The position numbers were made by a program, and so were the translations under genes. This document shows, piece by piece, positions 57,079 through 64,000 of a stretch of 64,000 nt of DNA. Each line of letters starts with the position of its first letter. Within the stretch, counting starts at the first letter, position 1. Under the pieces are notes generated by a model. That model worked only from the letters and a program-made list of their open reading frames with translations, was not told the origin of the DNA and did not search any database. The DNA is from DATKDF01 sp963752045 (GTDB lineage: Bacteria > Acidobacteriota > Vicinamibacteria > Vicinamibacterales > SCN-69-37): positions 245,238 through 309,237 of the forward strand of contig CAVVWN010000004.1 in assembly GCA_963752045.1 (NCBI GenBank). Reading direction: 5' to 3'.

Positions 57079-57525
57079 CCGCGGCCGTCTCTCGCGCCAG
57101 TCTTCTGCCCCGAAACGGACAAGCAGACTCAAGGCACGTCAGCGGCAGACTTCCCGGTTGGCCACCGTTGAGAACGTGGAGTGCATGGAGAGCCTCCGGC
57201 GACCACAAGCCGCAGCAGCGCTTGGTCGCCGTGGCCGCGAGCGGCGCTCGCGCGGCCTCCGGCCGCGGGCGTCGGGTCCGGCCGGGCGCCGATGAGCCGC
57301 CGAGTCCGGTGGGCCGGTGCAGTCCGGGGCGGCTCGTCGGCGCCCGGTCGGCCCCGACGGGGCCACGGCGACCGGTGGACGACACGGGGCGGAGGCGCAC
57401 CTCCACGGGCTCCACGTCTCCAGGGTCCCCTTGCCCTGGCGTCCGGTACCGCCACGGTCCGGTTCGTCGTGTGCGGGCGTCGCGGCACGCGACGTGCTCA
57501 ACTGGGACTTGGGATCTGGGGTGAT
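57079..57525. repeat. Palindrome-rich gap, core hairpin 57224-57373
   Basis: GGTCGCCGTGGCC (57224-57236) and GGCCACGGCGACC (57361-57373) are perfect inverted ends of a 150-bp unit. GGGCGCCGATGAGCCGCC and GGCGGCTCGTCGGCGCCC pair near the centre. CTCCACGGG/CTCCACG words follow. No gene is credible on either strand. Confidence 0.65.
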
Positions 57526-58714
57526 TCAGTCTGGACGCGCTGCCTCGAGAATGTCTCGCAGGCCTGCCAGTTGCGCGGCCAGCTGAGCCTCTCGACCTGC
57601 GACCGCAGGCCATCGCGCGTCTGGCCTCGGTGAGGGCGAGCAGGTCGACCACGGACCGGGCCCAGGCCTCCGGGCCGTCGGCCACGACGCATCCCTTCGT
57701 CGACGCCGGCCGGCAGGCCCTGCGCACCGCGGGCGTGACGACGACCGGCAGCCCGGCCGCCGAGCGACTCCAGCACCTTGTTCTGCAGGCCCCGGGCGGT
57801 GAAGAGAGGCGCGACTGCCACGGCGGCCCGCCACAGATACGGCTGCACGGCGTCGACGCGGCCCGTGACTTCGATGGACGAATCGCGATCGGCCAGCGCC
57901 GCACAGCGCGTGTCGGCTTGCGCGCCGACGATCAGGAACCGCGCGCCCGGCCGGGCGGCGACGACGCGCGGCCAGACTTCCGCGGCGAACCAGTGCACGG
58001 CCTCGACGTTCGGCTCGTAGTCCATCATGCCGGTGAAGACGACGACGGGCTGGCTCGGCGGCGGACCCGTCGGCCTGAACGCGTCGACGTCCACGCCGTT
58101 CGGCACGACCTGGACGCTCGCGCTGAGGCGCGAGCGCCAGACAGCGCGTCGCGCTTCGTGCTCGCTGACGACGAGCACGGCCCGCGCCCGTTCGCTGGCC
58201 GCGCGTTCGAAGGCCGCAGAGCGTCCGTGCTTCGCGCGCGTAGATCCGACGATCGCGGCCACGACGCCTGACCGGCCAGCCGCGTCGCCACTTCACCGAG
58301 TCCACGTCCACCATGTCGAGCACGAACGGCAGGCCGGCGAGCGGCGGCTCCATGGCGAACCGCGCCATGCCGGAGCAGTAGGCGAGGACGACGTCCGGCC
58401 GCTCGGCCGTGACCATCGCCGCGAGCTTCGCCTTCGCGTCCGGCGCGTCGAGCAGCGAGTGCGTGAGCGGCCGGGACGAGGCCAGTCGCGAGCGCGCCGC
58501 GGACGTAGTTGCGCAGCCCGCGGCACTCGTGCGGTCACGACCGACCTCGCGAACGGCACATTCGCCGCCTCGCCGCCTCCTCGTCGTCGTGCACGAGCGA
58601 GAACAGCGACACGTCTGCCCATCGCGACATCTCGCGCAGCAGGTGGTACGCGCGAATCCGGTCGCCGCGGTTGGGCGCGTAGGGCAGGCGGTGCGTGAGG
58701 AAGAGGACGCGCAT
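57526..58714 (-). CDS. XrtA-type glycosyltransferase, GT4-like (frameshifts)
   Basis: About 395 residues. MRVLFLTHRLPYAPNRGDRI is the start of the sugar transferase family tied to XrtA/PEP-CTERM loci. Later blocks: LAYCSGMARFAMEPPLAGLP, FVLDMVDVDSVKWRR, AVLVVSEHEA, VPNGVDVDAFRP, VVFTGMMDYEPNVEAVHWFA and ARGLQNKVLESL (donor site). It ends LAGLRDILEAARPD. It adds a sugar to the lipid-linked repeat unit. The gene is opposite to the rest of the locus. Shifts occur near 57620, 57765, 58210, 58265, 58485 and 58570. Confidence 0.85.
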
Positions 58715-58736
58715 CAGCGGCGACTCACGGACACGT

Positions 58737-58870
58737 GAATCTGGGAGCTGGAACTGGAATCTCATCCGGGAGCCGACATCTGGAATCTTATCGGGGAACC
58801 GGCACGCAGGACCTCCAGTCCCTCCACGGTCCCTGTTCTCCACGTCCCCCACGGTCTTCCGTCCCGGGGG
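58737..58870. repeat. ATCTGG and CCTCCACGGTC words
   Basis: GAATCTGGGAGCTGGAACTG-type words (58737-58790) are followed by CCTCCAGTCCCTCCACGGTC (about 58808-58830) and similar pieces, before the Uma2 gene. Confidence 0.6.
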
Positions 58871-58904
58871 AGACAGGCTCGTGCACACCGTGTGGGACTG
58901 ATGC

Positions 58905-58910
58905 TATTGT
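58905..58910 (+). promoter_or_regulatory. -10 box of a probable leaderless promoter
   Basis: TATTGT six bases before the ATG at 58917; TGCACA 17 bases upstream is a weak -35 box. Confidence 0.5.
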
Positions 58911-58916
58911 CGGCCC

Positions 58917-59492
58917 ATGGGACAGCCCGATCGGGGCGGCAGGCCTGCGAGCTACGAAGATCTGCTCGCAGTTCCGGACCACCTCGTAGCCGAGATCGTC
59001 GATGGGGACCTGTACGCAACGCCACGCCCGGCCCCTCGACATGCCGCCGCGGCCTCGGGGTTGGGCGGCGCGCTGCACGGTCCTTTCGATCGCGGCCGGG
59101 GGGGACCGGGTGGCTGGTGGATTCTGGACGAGCCCGAACTGCACCTCGGCCCGGACGTGCTCGTTCCCGACCTGGCCGGGTGGCGGCGTGAGCGGATGCC
59201 CCGACTGCCGGAAGAGGCGTTCTTCTCTGTTGTCCCCGACTGGGTCTGTGAAGTGGTCTCACCATCGACGGCCGCTCTCGATCGCGTGAAGAAACTCGGC
59301 GTCTACGCTCGCGAATCGGTGGCATACGCCTGGCTGATCGATCCGATTGCCAGAACGCTGGAGGTCCTCCGGCTCGAAAGCAACCGCTGGGCCATCGTCC
59401 TTTCAGCCACGGGTCAGGACACCGTTCGTGCCGCGCCGTTCGACGCTCTCGACCTGGACCTCGTCACTCTCTGGGGCGACCCGCCGGTGTAG
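58917..59492 (+). CDS. Uma2-family (DUF820) endonuclease-like protein
   Basis: 191 residues, intact: YEDLLAVPDHLVAEIVDGDL, WWILDEPELHLGPDVLVPDL (PD-(D/E)XK acidic residue), DWVCEVVSPSTAALDRVKKL (ExK-like end) and VAYAWLIDPIARTLEVLRLE. Uma2 proteins have a restriction-endonuclease fold, spread as solitary genes and have no firmly assigned role. The clean frame contrasts with the genes on both sides. Confidence 0.87.
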   Translation: MGQPDRGGRPASYEDLLAVPDHLVAEIVDGDLYATPRPAPRHAAAASGLGGALHGPFDRGRGGPGGWWILDEPELHLGPDVLVPDLAGWRRERMPRLPEEAFFSVVPDWVCEVVSPSTAALDRVKKLGVYARESVAYAWLIDPIARTLEVLRLESNRWAIVLSATGQDTVRAAPFDALDLDLVTLWGDPPV

Positions 59493-59496
59493 AGAT

Positions 59497-59521
59497 GGAG
59501 GGGCGGGCTTCAGCCCGCCCT
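59497..59521. repeat. REP-like palindrome at the presumed contig junction
   Basis: GGGCGGGCTTCAGCCCGCC, identical to other copies in the acidobacterial part. The next few bases lead straight into a headless RNase E/G gene, and no copy occurs beyond this point. Confidence 0.8.
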
Positions 59522-59550
59522 GTGCCCTGGGACGGCTGCGAGCTGGTGGA

Positions 59551-60188
59551 TCGCGCGCAAGCGCACTCGCGAGAACCTGGTGCAGATGCTCTGCGAGCCC
59601 TGCACCTACTGCGACGGCAAGGGATACGTGCTCTCCGAGAGCAGCATGGCCCAGAAGGTGCTGCGAGAGATCGAGAAGGACCTGCCTCGCTTCTGCGGCC
59701 GCCGGATCGCGGTGACCGTGAACCGGCAGGTTGCCGAGCAGCTCCTGGGACCGGAAAAGCGGACTCTGGAAGCCCTCGAACAGGAGCTGGGCCGCGAGAT
59801 CGAGATCCGCACCCGGGCCGGGGTGCATCAGGAGCAGTTCGAGATCGACGCCCTCGACGAGGGCGCCGCCATTTCGCTCGACCTCCCCTGGCTCTCCAGC
59901 AAGGCCGAAGCGCAGGAGCAGCCCTCGGCTTCAGAGGAGGCGGCTCCGATCCAGGCGACGCCCGCGGAGACGGAGGGCATCGGCTCGCCGGCGAGCGAAA
60001 CGGAGCCCGCTCCCCAACAGGACCCGTCCGTCGAGCCGGCCTCCAGTGAAGCCCCGATGTCCGAAGCGCACGTGGCGGGGGAGGTCTTCCCGGCCGCTCT
60101 CGAATCCGCGGAGGCTCCCGCGGAGGAGGAGGAAACCATCCTCACCGCCCCTCGCCATCGCTTGACGAGTCGGCTAGATCCCCGATAA
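59551..60188 (+). CDS. rng: Ribonuclease E/G, C-terminal fragment
   Basis: Only the end of the enzyme is present. RKRTRENLVQMLCEPCTYCD carries the CxxC zinc-link motif of RNase E/G (PCTYC), followed by KVLREIEKDLPRFCGRRIAV and REIEIRTRAGVHQEQFEIDA. An acidic Glu/Pro/Ala tail of about 100 residues ends at 60188. The catalytic S1 and DNase I-like parts, about 350 residues, are missing upstream, where a REP-like repeat and Uma2 gene stand instead. This is not a functional gene as assembled. Confidence 0.85.
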
Positions 60189-60219
60189 TGCAAGGTTCCC
60201 CGGAACGAGAGGAATCGTG

Positions 60220-60531
60220 ATGTACGCGGTGGTGCGCACCGGCGGCGAGCAGGTGCGCGTGACTCCTGGCGACGCCGTGCGGGTCGAGAAGCTCCCCGGG
60301 GAGGTCGGCGAGCCCGTCGCGCTCGACCAGGTTCTCCTGGTGGGCGGCAACGGCGAGACCCGGGTCGGTACTCCCCTGGTCGAAGGAGTCAAGGTCGTCG
60401 GGACGATCACCGATCAGGGCCGTGGCCCGAAGATCATCGTCTTCAAGATGAAGCGCCGCAAGGGCTACCGGCGCAAGATGGGACACCGACAGGACTACAC
60501 CGAGATCCGCGTCGACTCGATCGAGTCCTAG
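60220..60531 (+). CDS. rplU: 50S ribosomal protein L21
   Basis: 103 residues: MYAVVRTGGEQVRVTPGDAV, VLLVGGNGETRVGTPLVEGV and the basic end VFKMKRRKGYRRKMGHRQDY. Complete and unshifted. L21 contacts 23S rRNA domain VI and L20. It heads the usual rplU-rpmA-obgE order. ATG 60220 is preferred to the GTG just before it; AGAGGA is the likely ribosome site. Confidence 0.95.
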   Translation: MYAVVRTGGEQVRVTPGDAVRVEKLPGEVGEPVALDQVLLVGGNGETRVGTPLVEGVKVVGTITDQGRGPKIIVFKMKRRKGYRRKMGHRQDYTEIRVDSIES

Positions 60532-60606
60532 CGGACCGGACACCGGACCGCTGCGGTGAGCCGCCGCCGAATTCGGGCGGCCGCCGCGGGGAGCGGGGAT
60601 TCGCAG

Positions 60607-60920
60607 ATGTCGCACAAGAAGGGACAGGGAAGCTCGCGAAATGGTCGCGACAGCCACGGGCAACGCCGCGGCATGAAGCGCTTCGGCGGTGTAGACCGTC
60701 GGGCCGGGAACATCCTCGTTCGCCAGCTCGGGACCCGGATCCACCCGGGCTCGAACGTGGGTCTCGGCAAGGACTACGCCCTCTTCGCGCTTGCGACGGC
60801 AAGGTCTCCTACGATCGCTCGCGCGGCAGGATCGTGGCGACGGTCGAGCCGGTCGACTACCGGAGCGCCCCGGGACCCGTCTCTGCGCGATCGGCTGTCC
60901 GGGGCCCCGGCTCCGGACGC
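60607..60920 (+). CDS. rpmA: 50S ribosomal protein L27 (frameshift)
   Basis: MSHKKGQGSSRNGRDSHGQR, then GNILVRQLGTRIHPGSNVGL and, after a one-base loss near 60792, DGKVSYDRSRGRIVATVEPV. The N-terminal tail that reaches the peptidyl-transfer centre is intact. The C-terminal end is unclear because the frame runs on towards obgE, so another small error is likely near 60870. Confidence 0.88.
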
Positions 60921-60923
60921 GCG

Positions 60924-62012
60924 ATGACGTCACGGGTCTCCTTCATCGACGAGACGATCTTCACCACCGTCGCGGGCCACGGCGGCAACGGGATCGTCGC
61001 CTTCCGCCGGGAGGCCCCGTTCCCCGGGGCGGACCGAATGGCGGCGACGGGGACGCGGCGGCGACGTCGTGATCGTCGCCGACGGGAATCTCGCCACCCT
61101 GTCGGACCAGGGGTGCCAGGCGCGAACTGAGGCGCGAAAATGGCGCCGACGGGGGCGGTGCGAGCGCACCGGCGCCGACGGCGACGACGCGGTCGCCCGC
61201 GTCCGTGGGTACGGTCGTCTACGATCTCGACGCGAGCACCGAAGGCGCGCGCAGCGAGGCGAAGCCGAGCGAAGTCGGCGGCGCGAGGCGCCGAGGCACC
61301 CTGCTCGCGGATCTCGTCGAGAGCGGCCAGCGCGTCGTCGTCGCCCGCGGAGGGCGCGGGGGCCTCGGCGACACGCGCTTCAGCGCCCCGCCCGCCAGGA
61401 CCCCCGACTCGCCACGCCGGGAAAGCCCGGCGAAAGGCGCAGCTGCGACTCTCCCTCAAGCTCCTGGCCGACATCGGGCTGGTGGGAGCACCGAACGCCG
61501 GAAAGTCCACGCTTCTTCGCCGCATATCGGCTGCCGCCCGCCGGGTGGCGGACTATCCCTTCCGCCACCCTCGTCCCCGCCCTCGGTGTCGCCGCCGTCG
61601 ACGACAGGCGCTTCGTCGTCGCCGACATTCCGGGGCTCATCCAGGGCGCGAGGCGAGGGCGTCGGGCTCGGCGACCACTTTCTCAGGCACATCGAAAGGA
61701 CTCGCGTCCTCGTTCACCTGCTGGACATCGGGCACCCGGGCGCACGAGGATCGCGACCTCCTCGCACACTACGATTCGACCCGGCGCGAGCTGGAGGCCT
61801 ACGACGAAGCGCTGGTGCATCGCGTTGGAGATCGTGGCGCTCAACAAGATCGACCTGATCGCCGACCGCGATGTCCTTCGCGAGCCGGAGGCGGCGCTCC
61901 GCTCCCGTGGCCGAGAGGTGGTCCGGATTTCCGGCGCCACCGGAGAAGGAGATCGGCGAGCTGCTGCGCTCCATCTCGCGCGCGATCGACGCGGAGGCGA
62001 CGGACGACCATG
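60924..62012 (+). CDS. obg: GTPase Obg/CgtA (frameshifts)
   Basis: About 350 residues. Glycine-rich Obg fold: FIDETIFTTVAGHGGNGIVA, then VVIVADGNLATLSD and GTVVYDLD. G domain: LVGAPNAGKSTLLRRISAA (G1), VVADIPGLIQGA (G3) and LNKIDLIADRD (G4). It acts in late 50S assembly and stress control. Homopolymer losses are seen near 61025 and 61055, and extra bases near 61565, 61650, 61742, 61830 and 61950; all motifs are otherwise normal. Confidence 0.9.
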
Positions 62013-63149
62013 GCTGAGCTGTCGCAAGGCCGCGAAGCAAGCGCGGCGCATCGTGGTCAAGGTCGGAAGCGGCGTGCTCACCAGGGGGAGCGCGCTTCGG
62101 CTGCGGATCTTCACGGAGATCGCCCGCGAGATCTCCGAGCTCCGCGACTCCGGGCGCCAGGTGGTGCTGGTCAGCTCGGGGGCGATCGCGATGGGGAGCC
62201 GCACTCTCGGCTGGTCGCACCCGGGCCGCTCGATCCCCGAGAAGCAGGCCGCAGCGGCGGTCGGGCAGATCGGGCTCTCGGATCTCTACCGGCGGCGGTT
62301 CGCGCGCTTTGGCGGGTCGGCGCCCAGGTGCTCGTGACACGGGGTGGGCTCGACGACCGCGAGCGCTACCTCAACGCGCGCCGCACCCTGCTCACGCTGC
62401 TGCGTCTCGGGGTGGTTCCGATCGTGAACGAGAACGACACCGTCGCTACCGAAGAGATCCGCTTCGGGGACGACGACAGCCTCCTGCGACGGTGGTCAAC
62501 CTGGTCGCGGCGGACCTGCTGGTGATCCTCACGGACGTGGACGGCCTCCACACTCGCGCGCCGGAGCCCGGAAGGCGAAAACCGCCTCTCTACGGTGTCA
62601 TCGAGTCGATCACGCCGGAGATCGAGCGAGCCGCCGGTGGGTCCACCAGCGCGTTCGGGCGCGGGGGGATGATCACGAAGCTCGCCGCGGCACCAAACGC
62701 GGCGCGCTCCGGCGCCGCCACCGTGGTGTGCAACGGCGCGATGCGGAATGTCATCACGCTGGTGGCGGCGGGAGAGCCCGTCGGAACCCTCTTCGCCTCC
62801 GGAAGCCGGCTGGCCAGCCGCAAGCACTGGCTCGCCTTCACCGCTCATCCGCGGGGACGTCTGGTGGTGGATGGAGGAGCGATCCGCGCGCTGGTGGAGA
62901 GAGCCCGAGTATCCTCCCCGCGGGCATCGTCGGCGTCGAGGGGAATTTTGGAATCGGGGACCCGGTTTCGTGCGTGGATGAACGCGACCGCGAGTTCGCC
63001 CGGGGGCTCGTAGCCTATGCTTCGGCCGACGTGAACCGTATCAAGGGTAGCCCCACGCGGAGGATCACCCAGCTGCTAGGATATTCGAACGGCGACAAGG
63101 TGATCACCGCGACGACCTCGTGCTTCTCGGCGGTGACATCCAGGGGTGA
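62010..63149 (+). CDS. proB: Glutamate 5-kinase with PUA domain (frameshifts)
   Basis: About 375 residues. Amino-acid kinase domain: ARRIVVKVGSGVLTRGSALR, VVLVSSGAIAMGSRTLGW, PIVNENDTVATEEIRFGDDD, LLVILTDVDGLHTRAPEP and FGRGGMITKLAAAPNAARSG. The C-terminal PUA domain runs from about residue 275 (GRLVVDGGAIRALVE). It phosphorylates glutamate, the first step of proline synthesis. Shifts occur near 62030, 62320, 62490, 62900 and 63110. The ATG overlaps the end of obg. Confidence 0.9.
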
Positions 63150-63152
63150 CGC

Positions 63153-63199
63153 GGCCCGCTGCAGGCGGGCGCACCCCCGAGCCGGGTGGGCTTTTTTTC
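63153..63199 (+). terminator. Rho-independent terminator after proB
   Basis: CACCC-CCGAGCC-GGGTG makes a GC stem (63172-63188) followed by GGC and seven T. A second stem, GCCCGC/GCGGGC, lies just upstream. It is the only hairpin with a clear U-tract in the window and lies between proB and proA, so it may attenuate rather than end the operon. Confidence 0.75.
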
Positions 63200-63218
63200 G
63201 AGCCAAAATGGAACTGAA

Positions 63219-64000
63219 ATGAACTTGGAAGCCCCAGATCCGGGACCTCGCCAGGCGCGCGAGGGAAGCCTCGCTCGGCTCGCCGACCTCGGTGGTGGAG
63301 CGAAGGATGCGTGGCTGCTGCGCTCGGCGGAGCGACTGGAAGCCGCCAAGCAGCGCATCCTCGACGAGAACCGCAAGGACATGGAGGAGGCCGAGGCCAA
63401 GGGTGTGGTGGCCCCCATGGTGAGGCGACTCGCTCTCGAGGGGAACAAGTGGGCGGACATGATCGACGGCCTGCGCACCATCTCGGCCCTGCCCGATCCC
63501 ATCGGCGAGATCCTTGAAATGAAAGTGCGTCCCAATGGCCTGCGCGTGGGCCGAATGCGCATTCCGCTGGGTGTGATCGGTATCATCTACGAGTCCCGAC
63601 CCAACGTGACCGTCGACGCGGCGGCCCTGTGCGTGAAGGCGGGAAACGCCGTGGTCCTGCGCGGGGGATCCGAGGCAATCCGCTCGAATCTGGCCCTCGC
63701 CGATGAGCTGCGCGCGGCAGCCGAGGAAACCGGCGTTCCCGCGGATGCGATCGGCGTCGTCTCACGCACCGATCGCTCCGCCATCGACGTGCTGCTCCAT
63801 GCCGACGAGTTCATCGACCTGATCATTCCGCGGGGCGGACCGGGGCTGATCCGCAAGGTCACAGAGACTTCCACGATCCCGGTCATCAAGCACGATGCAG
63901 GAGTCTGCCACGTCTTCATCGACTCCAGTGCAGATTGCGAGATGGCCACGGCGATCGTTCGCGAGTCCAAGATCCGGCAGGTCGCGCTGTGCAACAGACG
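63219..64000 (+). CDS. proA: Glutamate-5-semialdehyde dehydrogenase (gamma-glutamyl phosphate reductase), 3' end cut by window
   Basis: Partial, about 260 codons. After MNLEA a one-base shift near 63234 restores QIRDLARRAREAS; then RLALEGNKWADMIDGLRTIS, VGRMRIPLGVIGIIYESRPN, NAVVLRGGSEAIRSNLALAD and IIPRGGPGLIRKVTE follow. It reduces gamma-glutamyl phosphate made by ProB. The catalytic Cys is at the very end (VALCNR) and the rest lies beyond 64000. The frame is clean after 63290. Confidence 0.92.
   Translation, partial: MNLEAPDPGPRQAREGSLARLADLGGGAKDAWLLRSAERLEAAKQRILDENRKDMEEAEAKGVVAPMVRRLALEGNKWADMIDGLRTISALPDPIGEILEMKVRPNGLRVGRMRIPLGVIGIIYESRPNVTVDAAALCVKAGNAVVLRGGSEAIRSNLALADELRAAAEETGVPADAIGVVSRTDRSAIDVLLHADEFIDLIIPRGGPGLIRKVTETSTIPVIKHDAGVCHVFIDSSADCEMATAIVRESKIRQVALCNR

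Noticed and set aside
57168..57633. Overlapping open frames on both strands in the gap before the XrtA-type glycosyltransferase
   Set aside because: They follow the GC-rich palindrome and partly the antisense of the glycosyltransferase; none has a recognisable domain.
36200..62900. Interpretation of the frameshift-dense region as a decayed pseudogene island or programmed frameshifting
   Set aside because: Motifs and codon use stay intact on both sides of every shift, there are essentially no in-frame nonsense changes, and the indels occur in unrelated gene families and in ribosomal-protein genes, which points to consensus errors.

Overview
The window is GC-rich, densely coded DNA, probably from an uncultured acidobacterium. 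I infer a Vicinamibacteria-like lineage from the double-domain ThyX, the HpnE-like fragment, the XrtA/PEP-CTERM-type exopolysaccharide (EPS) genes and many GGGCGGGCTTCAGCCCGCC repeats; no 16S or marker set is present to prove it. At about 59.5 kb the content changes abruptly. A 5'-truncated RNase E/G gene follows one of these repeats and opens a run rng-rplU-rpmA-obgE-proB-proA, an order I know from Deltaproteobacteria-type genomes. I read this as a probable assembly chimera.

Layout. 0-9.5 kb: tail of an HpnE-like FAD enzyme, thiI, lacD, a lipoprotein, def, a tandem pair of long palindromic elements, thyX, an S9 peptidase, a thioesterase and an MqsA-like regulator. 9.5-14.3 kb: a three-gene operon (LolA-like lipid-binding protein, MMPL/RND transporter, predicted outer-membrane protein). 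A paralogous copy lies at 31.0-35.6 kb, and both copies share an inverted-repeat operator between their -35 and -10 boxes. 14.3-28.7 kb: MBL hydrolase, membrane protein, helix-hairpin-helix protein, purine permease, sulfurtransferase, two Ser/Thr kinases, M28 peptidase, RidA-like lipoprotein, PHP metallohydrolase, MntA-like nucleotidyltransferase, carbamoylase-type amidase and an RHH/PIN toxin-antitoxin pair. 28.9-30.7 kb: a secreted lipoprotein and an orphan NarL-type response regulator.

35.7-58.7 kb: an EPS locus. Two divergent sigma-54 activators precede an export protein, an outer-membrane beta-barrel, a chain-length determinant, an XrtA-type ATPase, a BY-kinase, a polyprenyl sugar transferase, a deacetylase and a FemAB-like protein. 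A carbamoyltransferase / SxtJ / SGNH hydrolase / DUF5989 module follows, then a PHP hydrolase, two VanZ-repeat membrane proteins and an XrtA-type glycosyltransferase. Together these would initiate, elongate, export and decorate (deacetylate, carbamoylate, perhaps acylate) a surface polysaccharide. No exosortase or PEP-CTERM protein is visible.

Two themes cut across the window. First, non-coding structure is unusually rich: 233-235 bp palindromes accompanied by copies of host-gene 3' ends, 123 bp hairpins that supply start codons, REP-like palindromes translated in frame, and tandem heptamer/octamer words. Second, from about 36 kb nearly every gene carries single-base frameshifts. Many are an extra base at a codon third position that would be synonymous with its neighbour, which looks like merged strain variants rather than decay. 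Frameshifted genes are therefore annotated as one CDS each, with the shifts noted.
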